Shown here piece after piece: positions 8,267 through 16,700 of a stretch of DNA of 46,007 nucleotides. This stretch comes from JBKGYG01 sp046546235. Its GTDB lineage: Bacteria; Bacillota; Clostridia; Lachnospirales; DSM-24629. Each line of letters opens with the position of its first letter. Positions within the stretch are counted from its first letter, which is position 1. The notes under the pieces were generated by a model. That model did no database searches. It saw nothing but the letters and a program-made list of their open reading frames with translations, and was not told the DNA's origin. Where the stretch lies: positions 1 to 46,007 of the forward strand of contig JBKGYG010000004.1 of the NCBI GenBank assembly GCA_046546235.1. The letters run 5' to 3'. The position numbers were made by a program, and so were the translations under genes.

Positions 8267-11005
8267 ATGAGAAAGTTGGTTGTGGGTATTTTAGCCCATG
8301 TGGATGCAGGGAAAACAACATTAGCGGAAAGTATGCTATATTTAACCGGTAGTATAAGAAAGTTAGGAAGAGTAGACCATAAAGATGCGTTTTTGGATAC
8401 ATATAATCTAGAGCGTTCAAGGGGTATTACCATCTTTTCAAAACAAGCAGTATTTACTTGCAAAGAAACAGAAGTTTTTCTATTGGATACTCCAGGACAT
8501 GTGGATTTTTCAGCTGAGATGGAAAGAACTTTGCAGGTTTTGGATTATGCTATTTTAGTAATCAGTGGAAGTGATGGAGTTCAAGGGCATACAGAAACTT
8601 TATGGAGGCTACTTGCAAGGCATAAAATACCAACATATATATTTGTAAATAAGATGGATATGGATGGAACTGATCGAATTGCACTTATAAAGGAATTAAA
8701 AAGTAAATTGCAAGACGGCTGTATTGATTTTAGTGAAGATCAAAACAAAAAGGTATTTATGGAAAATATCGCGATATGTGATGAGGCATTGTTAGATAAA
8801 TATATGCAAAGAGAAGATATTGAAACAGCAGATATTAAAAAATTAATTGCAAAGAGAAAGGTGTTTCCATGTTACTTTGGATCTGCATTGAAGCTGGATG
8901 GTGTAGAAACATTTCTTAATGGATTGGAAAAGTTTACACAGAGTAATCATTTTTCAGAAGAGTTCGGTGCTAAAGTTTATAAGATTACAAGAGATGATCA
9001 AGGTAATCGTTTGACCTTTATGAAGATAACAGGTGGAAGTTTGAAGGTGAAAACGGTTCTAACAAATCTTAAAGAAAAGAATTCTCATAGAGATCAGTAT
9101 CAAAAAGGTGAAACAGATATCTGGGAAGAAAAAGTAGACCAGATACGAATTTATTCAGGAACAAAGTATGAAACGGTTGATGAAGTAGAAGCAGGTGCTG
9201 TATGTGCTGTTACAGGCTTGAGTAAGACATATCCAGGAGAAGGCTTAGGAATAGAATTTATTTCAGATATGCCTATTCTAGAACCTGTACTTAAATATAG
9301 AATTGAATTTCCACCAGAAGTTAATGCATATAGTATGATTTCTAAATTACGACAGTTGGAAGAAGAAGATCCACAGTTACATATTGTATGGTCAGAAGAA
9401 CTGAAAGAGATCCACATTCAGCTGATGGGCGAGGTTCAAATAGAAGTTCTACAAAGTCTTATATCAGAACGCTTTGGTGTTAATGTTGAGTTCAGTTCGG
9501 GAAGAATCACCTACAAAGAAACAATTTTAGAACCAGTAATGGGTGTGGGGCATTTTGAACCATTGCGTCATTATGCTGAAGTACATCTGCTTCTAGAACC
9601 AAACGAGCCGGGAAGTGGTCTTGAATTTACTAGTAACTGTAGTGAAGATGTGTTAGATCGTAATTGGCAGAGGTTGATTTTGACCCATTTGGAAGAAAAA
9701 GAGCATGTGGGAGTATTGACAGGTTCACCTATTACAGATATGAAGATAACACTTATTGCGGGGCGTGCACATCAGAAGCATACACAAGGTGGAGATTTTA
9801 GAGAGGCAACATATAGAGCAGTAAGACAAGGATTAAAGAAAGCAAAGAGTGTTTTGCTTGAACCATATTATAAGTATAAATTAGAAATTCCTTCAGAATC
9901 GGTAGGAAGAGCAATGTCAGATATTAAGCAGATGAGCGGCGATTTTAATCCTCCAGAAGTAGTTGGTGAGATGTCTGTGTTAACTGGTTCTGCTCCTGTG
10001 TCAACAATGAGGGGATATCAAACAGAAGTTACCGCTTATACAAAAGGTCGAGGAAGATTATCTTGTAATCTACAAGGATATAAACAATGTCACAATAAAG
10101 ATGAAGTGATAGAAACAATAGATTACGATAGTGAAAGGGATCCCAATAATCCAACAGGCTCTGTATTTTGTTCTCATGGGTCAGGTTTTGAGGTGGAATG
10201 GGATAAAGTTAATGATTACATGCATGTAGATAGTGGATGGCAACAGAAAGAAACTAAGCAAAACAGTTTTGAAGAAATTAAGGAAGAGCCTGTTAAAACG
10301 ACATCACATAAAAGTTATAGCAATTCTTTACAAGAGGATAAAGAACTAGAAGAAATATTTGTGCGTACTTTTGGACCAATAAAACGGAAAATAAATTATT
10401 CACAGAGTAGATTAGGTTATGAAAAAAAGAAATCCTTAGAAAAAAAACAAAGAAAAGAGCAGATAGATATAAAGGTAAAAGAACCAGTGAAAGAATATCT
10501 ATTGGTAGACGGTTATAATATAATATTTTCTTGGGATGAATTAAATGAGTTGGCCAAAGAAAATATGGATGCGGCTAGAAGCAAACTTATGGATATTCTA
10601 TGTAACTATCAAGGTTTTAAAAAATGTATTGTAATTTTAGTCTTTGATGCATATAAAGTGAAGGGTGGAGTAGGTGAAGTTCAAGATTATCATAACATTC
10701 ATGTGGTATATACAAAAGAAGCAGAAACAGCAGATGAGTATATTGAAAAGGTAACTCATGATATTTCACGAAAGCATAAAGTTACAGTTGCAACATCAGA
10801 TGCTATGGAACAGTTAATAATTATGGGAAAGGGAGCTTTAAGACTTTCTGCTAATGATTTAAAAGAAGAGATAAATTGGGTGAGAAATCAGATACAAAGG
10901 GATTATCTAGATAGCCAGCCAACTGGAGGTTCTTATTTGAGTGAAAACATGAATAATAATATTCTAGATCAAGTGGATAAGAATAATAAATATACGAAGG
11001 ATTAA
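8267..11005 (+). CDS. EF-G/TetM-like translational GTPase fused to a YacP/Rae1-type NYN ribonuclease domain
   Basis: The 912-residue protein starts at an ATG behind AGGAG. Residues 1-650 are an EF-G/TetM-type ribosomal GTPase: G1 AHVDAGKTT (10-18), switch I RGIT (52-55), G3 DTPGHVDF (74-81), G4 NKMD (128-131), then domains II-V. The domain IV tip reads AHQKHTQGGDFREA where TetM/TetO have YSPVSTPADFR, so tetracycline release should not be assumed. A charged Lys/Glu-rich linker (about 655-740) leads to a complete NYN domain (about 743-885) of the YacP/Rae1 family. Its acidic residues are all present: Asp748 (VDGYN), Asp794 (VFDAYK), Asp823 (AETADEYIE) and Asp845 (ATSDAMEQ). Rae1 in Bacillus subtilis is a ribosome-associated, A-site mRNA endonuclease. 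The fusion would couple factor-site binding to mRNA cleavage, which is inference. It lies 51 bp before galK. Confidence 0.9.
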   Translation: MRKLVVGILAHVDAGKTTLAESMLYLTGSIRKLGRVDHKDAFLDTYNLERSRGITIFSKQAVFTCKETEVFLLDTPGHVDFSAEMERTLQVLDYAILVISGSDGVQGHTETLWRLLARHKIPTYIFVNKMDMDGTDRIALIKELKSKLQDGCIDFSEDQNKKVFMENIAICDEALLDKYMQREDIETADIKKLIAKRKVFPCYFGSALKLDGVETFLNGLEKFTQSNHFSEEFGAKVYKITRDDQGNRLTFMKITGGSLKVKTVLTNLKEKNSHRDQYQKGETDIWEEKVDQIRIYSGTKYETVDEVEAGAVCAVTGLSKTYPGEGLGIEFISDMPILEPVLKYRIEFPPEVNAYSMISKLRQLEEEDPQLHIVWSEELKEIHIQLMGEVQIEVLQSLISERFGVNVEFSSGRITYKETILEPVMGVGHFEPLRHYAEVHLLLEPNEPGSGLEFTSNCSEDVLDRNWQRLILTHLEEKEHVGVLTGSPITDMKITLIAGRAHQKHTQGGDFREATYRAVRQGLKKAKSVLLEPYYKYKLEIPSESVGRAMSDIKQMSGDFNPPEVVGEMSVLTGSAPVSTMRGYQTEVTAYTKGRGRLSCNLQGYKQCHNKDEVIETIDYDSERDPNNPTGSVFCSHGSGFEVEWDKVNDYMHVDSGWQQKETKQNSFEEIKEEPVKTTSHKSYSNSLQEDKELEEIFVRTFGPIKRKINYSQSRLGYEKKKSLEKKQRKEQIDIKVKEPVKEYLLVDGYNIIFSWDELNELAKENMDAARSKLMDILCNYQGFKKCIVILVFDAYKVKGGVGEVQDYHNIHVVYTKEAETADEYIEKVTHDISRKHKVTVATSDAMEQLIIMGKGALRLSANDLKEEINWVRNQIQRDYLDSQPTGGSYLSENMNNNILDQVDKNNKYTKD

Positions 11006-11056
11006 ATTTTTCCTGTATATTATTTAGAAATTTTAAGAAGTCATTGGAGGTTTAAC

Positions 11057-12229
11057 ATGAAAAAAGATTTAGTTCAAGCTTTTTACGAAGTTTATGGCAA
11101 TGATTCTAAAAGAGAACTTGATTCCTTTTTTGCACCAGGTCGAGTTAATTTAATAGGTGAACATATTGATTATAATGGAGGTATGGTATTTCCTTGTTCA
11201 TTAGATTTAGGTATTTATATGTTGGTAAGAAAAAGAAAAGACAACACAATAAACCTTACTTCTCTAAATATGTCAAGTCAGATATATATAAATGCTAAAG
11301 AAGATATAGTCTTTAAGAAAAAAGATTATTGGGCTAATTATCCAAAAGGGGTAATTAAATACTTTCAGAATTTAGGCATAGATATAGGTGGCATGGATAT
11401 TCTATATTATGGTAATTTACCTAATTCTTCTGGATTATCTTCATCAGCTGCCTTAGAAGTTGTAACAGCATATGCTCTTAATGAATTGTTTAACGGTAAA
11501 TTAACACGGTTAAAGATTGTAGAGTTATCTCAAGAAGTAGAACGAGAATTTTTGGGTGTGAATTGTGGAATTATGGACCAGTTTGCTGTTGGTTTTGGCA
11601 AAGATAATTCTGCTATTTTACTTAACTGTAATACTCTGGAGTATAAATATGCACCATTAAGACTTGGAGATTATAAAATTGTAATATGTAATACAAACAA
11701 AAAAAGAGGATTAGCAGAATCTAAATATAATGAAAGACGAAATGAATGTGATTCTGCGCTAAAAGATTTGCAGAAACGTTTAGATATTAATTATTTGTGT
11801 GATTTAACACCTGATCAGTTTGAAGAAAATAAAGATGTAATACAAAATCCTATTCATAGAAAAAGAGCAAAGCATGCTGTTTACGAAAATGCTAGAGTTA
11901 TAGATACAACTAAAGAACTTAATGATAATAATATTAAAGGATTTGGTCAGTTGATGAACGAATCCCATAAATCATTAAGGGATCTCTATGAAGTATCATG
12001 CCAAGAACTTGATGTGTTAGTTGATGAGGCATTAAAGATAGATGGTACTTTGGGAGCACGTATGACAGGTGCAGGCTTTGGAGGATGTACAGTTAATATT
12101 GTTAAAGAATCAGAGATAGTTCGTTTTAAAGAGGTTGTATCAAAAGAATATGAAAAAAGAACAGACATTAAAGCTGATATTTATATAGCAAATGTTGGCG
12201 AGGGTGTAAGGAAAATAGAACAATTATAA
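11057..12229 (+). CDS. galK: Galactokinase
   Basis: This 390-residue GHMP-family kinase makes galactose-1-phosphate from alpha-D-galactose and ATP, the first step of the Leloir pathway in the cytosol. The galactokinase signature GRVNLIGEHIDYNGG (28-42), the ATP loop LPNSSGLSSSAALEV (121-135) with the conserved GIMDQFAVGFG after it, and the third GHMP motif RMTGAGFGG near 335-343 are all present. Length matches the family (about 390). The start follows TTGGAGG by 7 bases. galE follows after 40 bp and galT after that, a compact galKET operon. No dedicated promoter is visible in the 51 bp upstream, so co-transcription with the GTPase-nuclease gene is likely. Confidence 0.96.
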   Translation: MKKDLVQAFYEVYGNDSKRELDSFFAPGRVNLIGEHIDYNGGMVFPCSLDLGIYMLVRKRKDNTINLTSLNMSSQIYINAKEDIVFKKKDYWANYPKGVIKYFQNLGIDIGGMDILYYGNLPNSSGLSSSAALEVVTAYALNELFNGKLTRLKIVELSQEVEREFLGVNCGIMDQFAVGFGKDNSAILLNCNTLEYKYAPLRLGDYKIVICNTNKKRGLAESKYNERRNECDSALKDLQKRLDINYLCDLTPDQFEENKDVIQNPIHRKRAKHAVYENARVIDTTKELNDNNIKGFGQLMNESHKSLRDLYEVSCQELDVLVDEALKIDGTLGARMTGAGFGGCTVNIVKESEIVRFKEVVSKEYEKRTDIKADIYIANVGEGVRKIEQL

Positions 12230-12269
12230 TTATAGATATATGCGATTATAAGAAAATGGAGGTAAGTAG

Positions 12270-13253
12270 ATGTCTATATTAGTATGTGGTGGAGCAGGAT
12301 ATATAGGAAGCCATACGGTAGCTTTGTTAAAAGAAAAAGGTAGAGAAGTTGTTGTTGTAGATAGTCTTTATAAAGGACATAAAGAGGCTATTGTAGAAGG
12401 AGTGAAGTTCTATCAAGGGGATTTAAGAGATAAGGATTTTTTAGAGAAAGTTTTTCAAGAGAATGAAATAGAATCTGTAATAGATTTTGCTGCGGATTCT
12501 CTTGTTGGAGAAAGTGTTATTGATCCATTGAAATATTTTAATAATAATATTTGTGGAACGATAAGTTTGTTGGAAACAATGAAGCAATTTGGAGTAAAAT
12601 ATATAGTATTTTCTTCTACAGCAGCAACTTATGGTGAGCCAAAAAGTATACCCATAGAAGAAGATGATGATACACTACCAACTAATCCATACGGAGAAAG
12701 CAAACTATCTGTTGAGAAAATACTAAAATGGTGTTCTAAAGCCTATGATATAAAATATACAGTACTTAGATATTTTAATGCTTCAGGTGCACATATAAGT
12801 GGTGAGATTGGCGAAGACCATAAACCAGAATCACATCTTATACCGATAATACTTCAAGTGGCTTTAGGTAAGCGAGATGAAATAAAAATATTTGGAAATG
12901 ATTATGATACTAAAGATGGAACTTGTGTTAGGGATTATATACATGTTACGGATTTGTCTGAAGCACATATTCTTGCGCTAGATAAGCTGAAGTTAACAAA
13001 TGAATCTGCTACTTATAATCTTGGAAATGGTCAAGGATTTTCAGTTATGGAAGTTATAAATGTTGCAAGAAAAGTTACTGGACATAAAATCCCAGCAATT
13101 GTTGATGCTAGAAGAGAAGGGGATCCTGCTGTGCTCATTGCATCATCTGTGAAAGCTGTCAAAGAACTTAATTGGAAACCCAAATATAATACATTAGAAC
13201 AGATTATAGAGAGTGCTTGGAGATTTCACAAGACACATCCAAACGGTTATTAA
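12270..13253 (+). CDS. galE: UDP-glucose 4-epimerase
   Basis: This 327-residue short-chain dehydrogenase-like epimerase interconverts UDP-galactose and UDP-glucose with bound NAD. The Rossmann loop GGAGYIGSH (7-15), the catalytic Ser/Thr in FSSTAATYGEP (114-124) and the Tyr141-x3-Lys145 pair in NPYGESKLSVEK are intact. The downstream sequence LRYFNASGAH and CVRDYIHVTDLSEAH is typical of GalE. Start: ATG behind AATGGAGG. It sits between galK and galT with 15 bp to galT, so the three are one transcription unit. Bacillus-type GalE proteins of about 330 residues are the nearest type by length and motif. Confidence 0.95.
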   Translation: MSILVCGGAGYIGSHTVALLKEKGREVVVVDSLYKGHKEAIVEGVKFYQGDLRDKDFLEKVFQENEIESVIDFAADSLVGESVIDPLKYFNNNICGTISLLETMKQFGVKYIVFSSTAATYGEPKSIPIEEDDDTLPTNPYGESKLSVEKILKWCSKAYDIKYTVLRYFNASGAHISGEIGEDHKPESHLIPIILQVALGKRDEIKIFGNDYDTKDGTCVRDYIHVTDLSEAHILALDKLKLTNESATYNLGNGQGFSVMEVINVARKVTGHKIPAIVDARREGDPAVLIASSVKAVKELNWKPKYNTLEQIIESAWRFHKTHPNGY

Positions 13254-13268
13254 ATTGGAGGTAATTTT

Positions 13269-14801
13269 TTGAATAAAAATAAGAAAACTGCAGCTAAGTA
13301 TATAGAAAAACTTCTTGCATTTGGAATGCAGAAACAAATGATGGCTCATTGGGATATTCCTCAAATTAGAAATCAATTAATGTCTATTTTAAAAATTGAT
13401 GAACCTTATTATGAAAAGATTGAAAATAACAGTTATAATTCACCTACTGATATATTGAAAGTTCTTTTAGATTATGCTGTTGCTATTGGTTTGATTAACG
13501 ATACAGTTACAGAAAGAGACTTGCTAGATGCTAAATTAATGGGACAATTAATGCCTAGACAATCTGAATTTATAAATGAGTTTGATAAAATCTCGAGAAA
13601 TGAAGGGCAAAGGGCAGCTACAGATTATTTTTACCAATTGTCGAAGCACTCAAACTATATTAAAACTGATAGAATAGCAAAGAATATAAAATGGCTAACA
13701 GAAACAACCTATGGAACAATAGAGATTACAATTAATCTTTCAAAACCAGAAAAAGATCCGAAGGAGATTGAGGCAGCTAAAAATGCTGCCAATGCTAATT
13801 ACCCAAAATGCTTATTATGTCTTGAAAATGTTGGGTATGAAGGTCGCTTGAATCACCCTGGTAGAAGTAATCATAGAGTGATGCCTGTAACTCTTGATGA
13901 TGAGCAATGGTATATGCAGTATTCACCTTATGTTTACTATAATGAGCACACTATTGTATTTTGTGAAGAACATCGTCCAATGGTTATATCAGAGAAGACT
14001 TTTGATAGATTAATTACATTTGTAGATAAATTTCCTCATTATTTTATTGGTTCAAATGCTGATTTGCCTATTGTCGGGGGATCTATTTTGAGCCATGATC
14101 ATTTTCAAGGAGGACATTATATCTTTCCAATAGAAAAGGCTGAAGTTATTAAGGAGTTTAATCATACGAAGTTTAAAAATGTTAAAATACAAATGATTAA
14201 ATGGCCATTATCTGTTATTAGACTTGTATCTTCTAATAAAGATGAAATAATAGAGTTGAGTGATAATATATTAAAAGCTTGGAGAAGTTATAGTGATGAG
14301 AGTATTGATATCATAGACCATACTAGTGATGTGCCACATAATACTATAACTCCAATTGCTCGAAAAAATCAGAATGGAGAATATGAGCTAGATTTGACAT
14401 TGCGAAATAATAGAACCGATGAAAAACATCCAGAGGGTATTTTCCACCCACACAAACATTTGCATCATATTAAAAAGGAGAATATAGGTTTAATAGAAGT
14501 TATGGGACTAGCTGTATTGCCAGCACGACTTAAGTATGAAATAAATCAAATTACAAAAATATTAATGGGTCAAATTAAGGAAGAACAATGGATAGAGAAT
14601 GAGGATTTACAAAAGCATTTGAAGTGGATAAAAGACCTAATCAATCAATATGGTACTAGTTTAAATCAAGAGGAAGCTAGTACAATAATTAAAGATTCTA
14701 TAGGTAAGAAATTTAAAGAAGTACTAGAATGCTCAGGAGTTTTTAAGCAAACCAAATCAGGCTTGAATGCCTTTGAAAAATTTATAAAAAAATGTTTATA
14801 A
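13269..14801 (+). CDS. galT: UDP-glucose--hexose-1-phosphate uridylyltransferase, class II (Firmicutes type)
   Basis: The 510-residue product exchanges UMP between UDP-glucose and galactose-1-phosphate, completing the Leloir pathway. Its length and sequence (YPKCLLCLENVGYEGRLNHP and MPVTLDDEQWYMQYSPYVYY) mark the long Firmicutes GalT2 family, not the 350-residue enterobacterial type. The active-site His-x-His-x-Gln is SHDHFQGG (His276, His278, Gln280). The start is TTG at 13269: TTGGAGG lies 7 bases upstream and no ATG occurs nearby in frame. It is the last gene of the gal operon, and a weak terminator candidate and a stem-loop element lie within 160 bp downstream. Confidence 0.95.
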   Translation: MNKNKKTAAKYIEKLLAFGMQKQMMAHWDIPQIRNQLMSILKIDEPYYEKIENNSYNSPTDILKVLLDYAVAIGLINDTVTERDLLDAKLMGQLMPRQSEFINEFDKISRNEGQRAATDYFYQLSKHSNYIKTDRIAKNIKWLTETTYGTIEITINLSKPEKDPKEIEAAKNAANANYPKCLLCLENVGYEGRLNHPGRSNHRVMPVTLDDEQWYMQYSPYVYYNEHTIVFCEEHRPMVISEKTFDRLITFVDKFPHYFIGSNADLPIVGGSILSHDHFQGGHYIFPIEKAEVIKEFNHTKFKNVKIQMIKWPLSVIRLVSSNKDEIIELSDNILKAWRSYSDESIDIIDHTSDVPHNTITPIARKNQNGEYELDLTLRNNRTDEKHPEGIFHPHKHLHHIKKENIGLIEVMGLAVLPARLKYEINQITKILMGQIKEEQWIENEDLQKHLKWIKDLINQYGTSLNQEEASTIIKDSIGKKFKEVLECSGVFKQTKSGLNAFEKFIKKCL

Positions 14802-14830
14802 AATATCTATGTAGATATGAAGTATAATAA

Positions 14831-14869
14831 AAATATTCCAAACTTTATGTTGGGGTATAGTATTTTTTT
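14831..14869 (+). terminator. Weak terminator candidate after galT
   Basis: An imperfect hairpin (AATATTCCAAAC paired with GTTGGGGTATAGTATT) is followed by a run of seven T. The stem contains a bulge and a G-T pair, so this is a modest candidate for the end of the gal operon. Confidence 0.4.
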
Positions 14870-14891
14870 AAGATTTTTGGTATTATAATAC

Positions 14892-14963
14892 ATGGAGAAG
14901 CCCTCCTTGGGAATGTTTGGTTTAACACCTAACATTATACCCGAATTTGGTTGGCTTCTCTAT
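14892..14963. other. Long multi-stem hairpin element of unknown role
   Basis: An 11-bp outer stem (14892-14902 with 14953-14963, one G-T pair) encloses an asymmetric internal loop. Next come a 5-bp stem (14907-14911 with 14940-14944), a 3-base bulge, a 6-bp stem (14912-14917 with 14931-14936) and a 3-bp cap (GGT/ACC) around TTAAC. A TATAAT sits at 14884-14889, close to where a plus-strand transcript of the element would begin, although its -35 is poor. I recognise no known RNA family. Confidence 0.5.
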
Positions 14964-15390
14964 ATTTATTTACACAAACTACTTACGTATATCTGACTGA
15001 TGCTGTATATAAAGAGAGAAGGGGAAAATGAGCTTTGTCAGTGGTTCTACAAGAATCAGAGTCAATAGCAAAGAAAATATTTTTTATTTGTGTAAAGTAT
15101 AGAAGATGAGATAAAATTACCTTAATAAGCCCTGAATAAGGTACATGAAATAGAAGTATTGTTATATGCTTATTATTGAAGAATGGGGATTAAAAGGAAG
15201 ATTATAATTAAGTGTAATATTGCAAACCAAATTCTAAATAATTCTTCAAAAAATATTATAAATATTTTTCTAAGCAAGCATAGTGAAATACCAAATAAAT
15301 CTGGGAATAAAGTTTCAATTTTCTCATTATGGACTTGCGCTATATGAAAATATAAAATGGGGTAAACAGAGTGCTGAATATAGAATGCAA

Positions 15391-16311
15391 TTATTTATTT
15401 AGCACAACGATTTCTGAAACTTTACCTCGTTTAGTTCCTTTTGAATTTATAGCTCTTTGGGCATTTACTTTTTTAATAAAAATATCTCTTTCATTTTTTT
15501 CATAGATAGTATGAAAAAAATCATCATCTGGATCAGAATTGCTTAACATTACTTGAGCATTTTTAACTTTAACTAATCGCTTGTACCAATTCGCCAATTT
15601 TATTTGGTTATCATCATTAAAACCAGATTTAGAATAGCTTGTAAAACTTGATGAAGAAGTTAATGGTCTATATGGAGGATCAATGTATATAAAAGTTGAA
15701 GAATCAATATTAAGATATTTTTCAACATCATAATATTCACCAGAAATTAACATTACACCTTTCAATGATTGACTAACATTTTTTAAATTAGTTTTATTAC
15801 ATATCGTTGGATTTTTATACTTTCCAAAGGGTACGTTAAATTCACCTGATTTGTTTACTCTGTATAGTCCATTAAAACACGTTTTATTTAAAAAAATTAG
15901 TTTAGCAGCATGTCTAATCCAAGTATCTTCAAAATCTTTATAATTTATAACTTTTTTTTCTTCATTAAATTTTTCTCTGATAGAATAATACATTTTACTT
16001 CGATCTTCATCATTAAGAGGAATAAAATTATCTTCTAGTAAATGAAGTTTTTTGATTAATGAATCACATTGTTTTTGTACTACTTTATATGTTAAAATAA
16101 GTTCTTCATTAATGTCATTCAAAACAACTTCATCAAAGGAATATTTTCTTTGAAGTTCAAAAAAAACAGCACCACCACCTAAAAATGGCTCAACATATTT
16201 TTTGATTTTGCCGTTCAATAAATTGCCTGGATATAAACTATTAAAAGTATTTAAGAGTTGTCTTTTTCCTCCAGCCCATTTTAAAAATGGTTTAGAATCT
16301 ATGTTTTTCAT
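15391..16311 (-). CDS. dpnM: Dam/DpnM-type DNA adenine-N6 methyltransferase (GATC)
   Basis: This 306-residue D12-class (alpha) adenine-N6 methyltransferase uses S-adenosylmethionine. Motif X/I is FLKWAGGKRQLL (9-20) with YVEPFLGGGAVFFEL (39-53). The CFNGLYRVNKSGEFNVPFGK block (145-164) is the GATC-recognition region typical of Dam and DpnM. Motif IV is DPPY (211-214), followed by SSSFTSYSKSGF. The overall resemblance to DpnM is strong, so GATC specificity is probable. It protects host DNA from the nuclease encoded at 16701-17624. It is divergent from the controller and nuclease genes, across a 141-bp region with two palindromes. The ATG follows AAAGGTG by 6 bases. It is somewhat AT-richer than the gal genes, as expected for a transferred island. 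Confidence 0.93.
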   Translation of the reverse strand: MKNIDSKPFLKWAGGKRQLLNTFNSLYPGNLLNGKIKKYVEPFLGGGAVFFELQRKYSFDEVVLNDINEELILTYKVVQKQCDSLIKKLHLLEDNFIPLNDEDRSKMYYSIREKFNEEKKVINYKDFEDTWIRHAAKLIFLNKTCFNGLYRVNKSGEFNVPFGKYKNPTICNKTNLKNVSQSLKGVMLISGEYYDVEKYLNIDSSTFIYIDPPYRPLTSSSSFTSYSKSGFNDDNQIKLANWYKRLVKVKNAQVMLSNSDPDDDFFHTIYEKNERDIFIKKVNAQRAINSKGTKRGKVSEIVVLNK

Positions 16312-16360
16312 TGAATCACCTTTCGATTTTTAAAAGTAGAATTTGTATATAGGTAAAAGT

Positions 16361-16380
16361 ATTAGATTAACTAATCTAAT
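16361..16380. promoter_or_regulatory. 20-bp perfect inverted repeat upstream of the methylase gene
   Basis: ATTAGATTA-AC-TAATCTAAT is a perfect 9+2+9 inverted repeat, 50 bp upstream of the methylase start and 72 bp upstream of the controller gene. It is a candidate operator. It differs from the C-box-like site just downstream, so a second regulator or methylase autocontrol is possible. Confidence 0.5.
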
Positions 16381-16390
16381 TATAACATAA

Positions 16391-16410
16391 ACTTCACTAT
16401 AAGTGAAACT
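16391..16410. promoter_or_regulatory. C-box-like operator for the controller protein
   Basis: TTCACT-ATA-AGTGAA (16393-16407) is a perfect inverted repeat. Its core ACTATAAGT matches the core of known C-boxes (GACTTATAGTC class) in reverse orientation. It lies 46 bp before the C gene, between the divergent methylase and C/R transcription units, where a controller operator is expected. Only one clear half of the usual tandem pair is seen. Confidence 0.6.
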
Positions 16411-16452
16411 TTTTTATTTGTAGTTATTATAGAATAAAATAGAGGTGATTAA

Positions 16453-16680
16453 ATGGAGATTTCTCATGTAGAACGATTTAAAATAATAAGTGAGAATATA
16501 AAAAAATACAGAAAACAAAAAGACATGACGCAGATACAATTGGCTGAGAAAGTAGGAATAAGCTTAAGTTATTTAACAAAGATTGAAGCAGCAAATTGTG
16601 ATAAAAGTTTCTCATTAGATGTATTGTTTGATATAGCAAATGCTTTGGAAACTGATATTAAATTGTTTTTCGAGTTGTGA
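16453..16680 (+). CDS. Restriction-modification controller (C) protein, XRE-type HTH
   Basis: The 75-residue protein is almost entirely one XRE/Cro helix-turn-helix: ISENIKKYRKQKDMTQIQLAEKVGISLSYLTKIE around residues 10-45, then the dimer helices DVLFDIANALETDIKLFF. Size and fold match C proteins such as C.AhdI and C.Esp1396I, which bind their own promoter as dimers and delay endonuclease expression after entry into a new host. It starts behind AGAGGTG and ends 20 bp before the endonuclease gene, the classic C-R order. The upstream C-box-like palindrome supports autoregulation. Confidence 0.88.
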   Translation: MEISHVERFKIISENIKKYRKQKDMTQIQLAEKVGISLSYLTKIEAANCDKSFSLDVLFDIANALETDIKLFFEL

Positions 16681-16700
16681 GGTAATAAGGGGGATTACAT

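Larger units (their letters stand above)
14802..15390. other. Gap between galT and the restriction-modification island
   Basis: This 589-bp gap holds a weak terminator candidate (14831-14869) and a long imperfect stem-loop (14892-14963). From 14964 to 15390 I see only AT-rich sequence. The longest candidate there is a 24-codon ATG frame at 15028-15102 behind GAAGGGG, which I do not call a gene. The gap may be the left edge of an inserted island, but no att-like repeat was found. Confidence 0.5.

Noticed and set aside
8267..11005. Tetracycline-resistance gene (tetM/tetO type)
   Set aside because: The GTPase domains are similar, but the tip loop differs, a nuclease domain is fused and the gene sits in a chromosomal sugar operon without mobile-element markers.
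15028..15102. A 24-codon frame behind GAAGGGG
   Set aside because: Too short, no recognised product, and in a gap of otherwise non-coding character.
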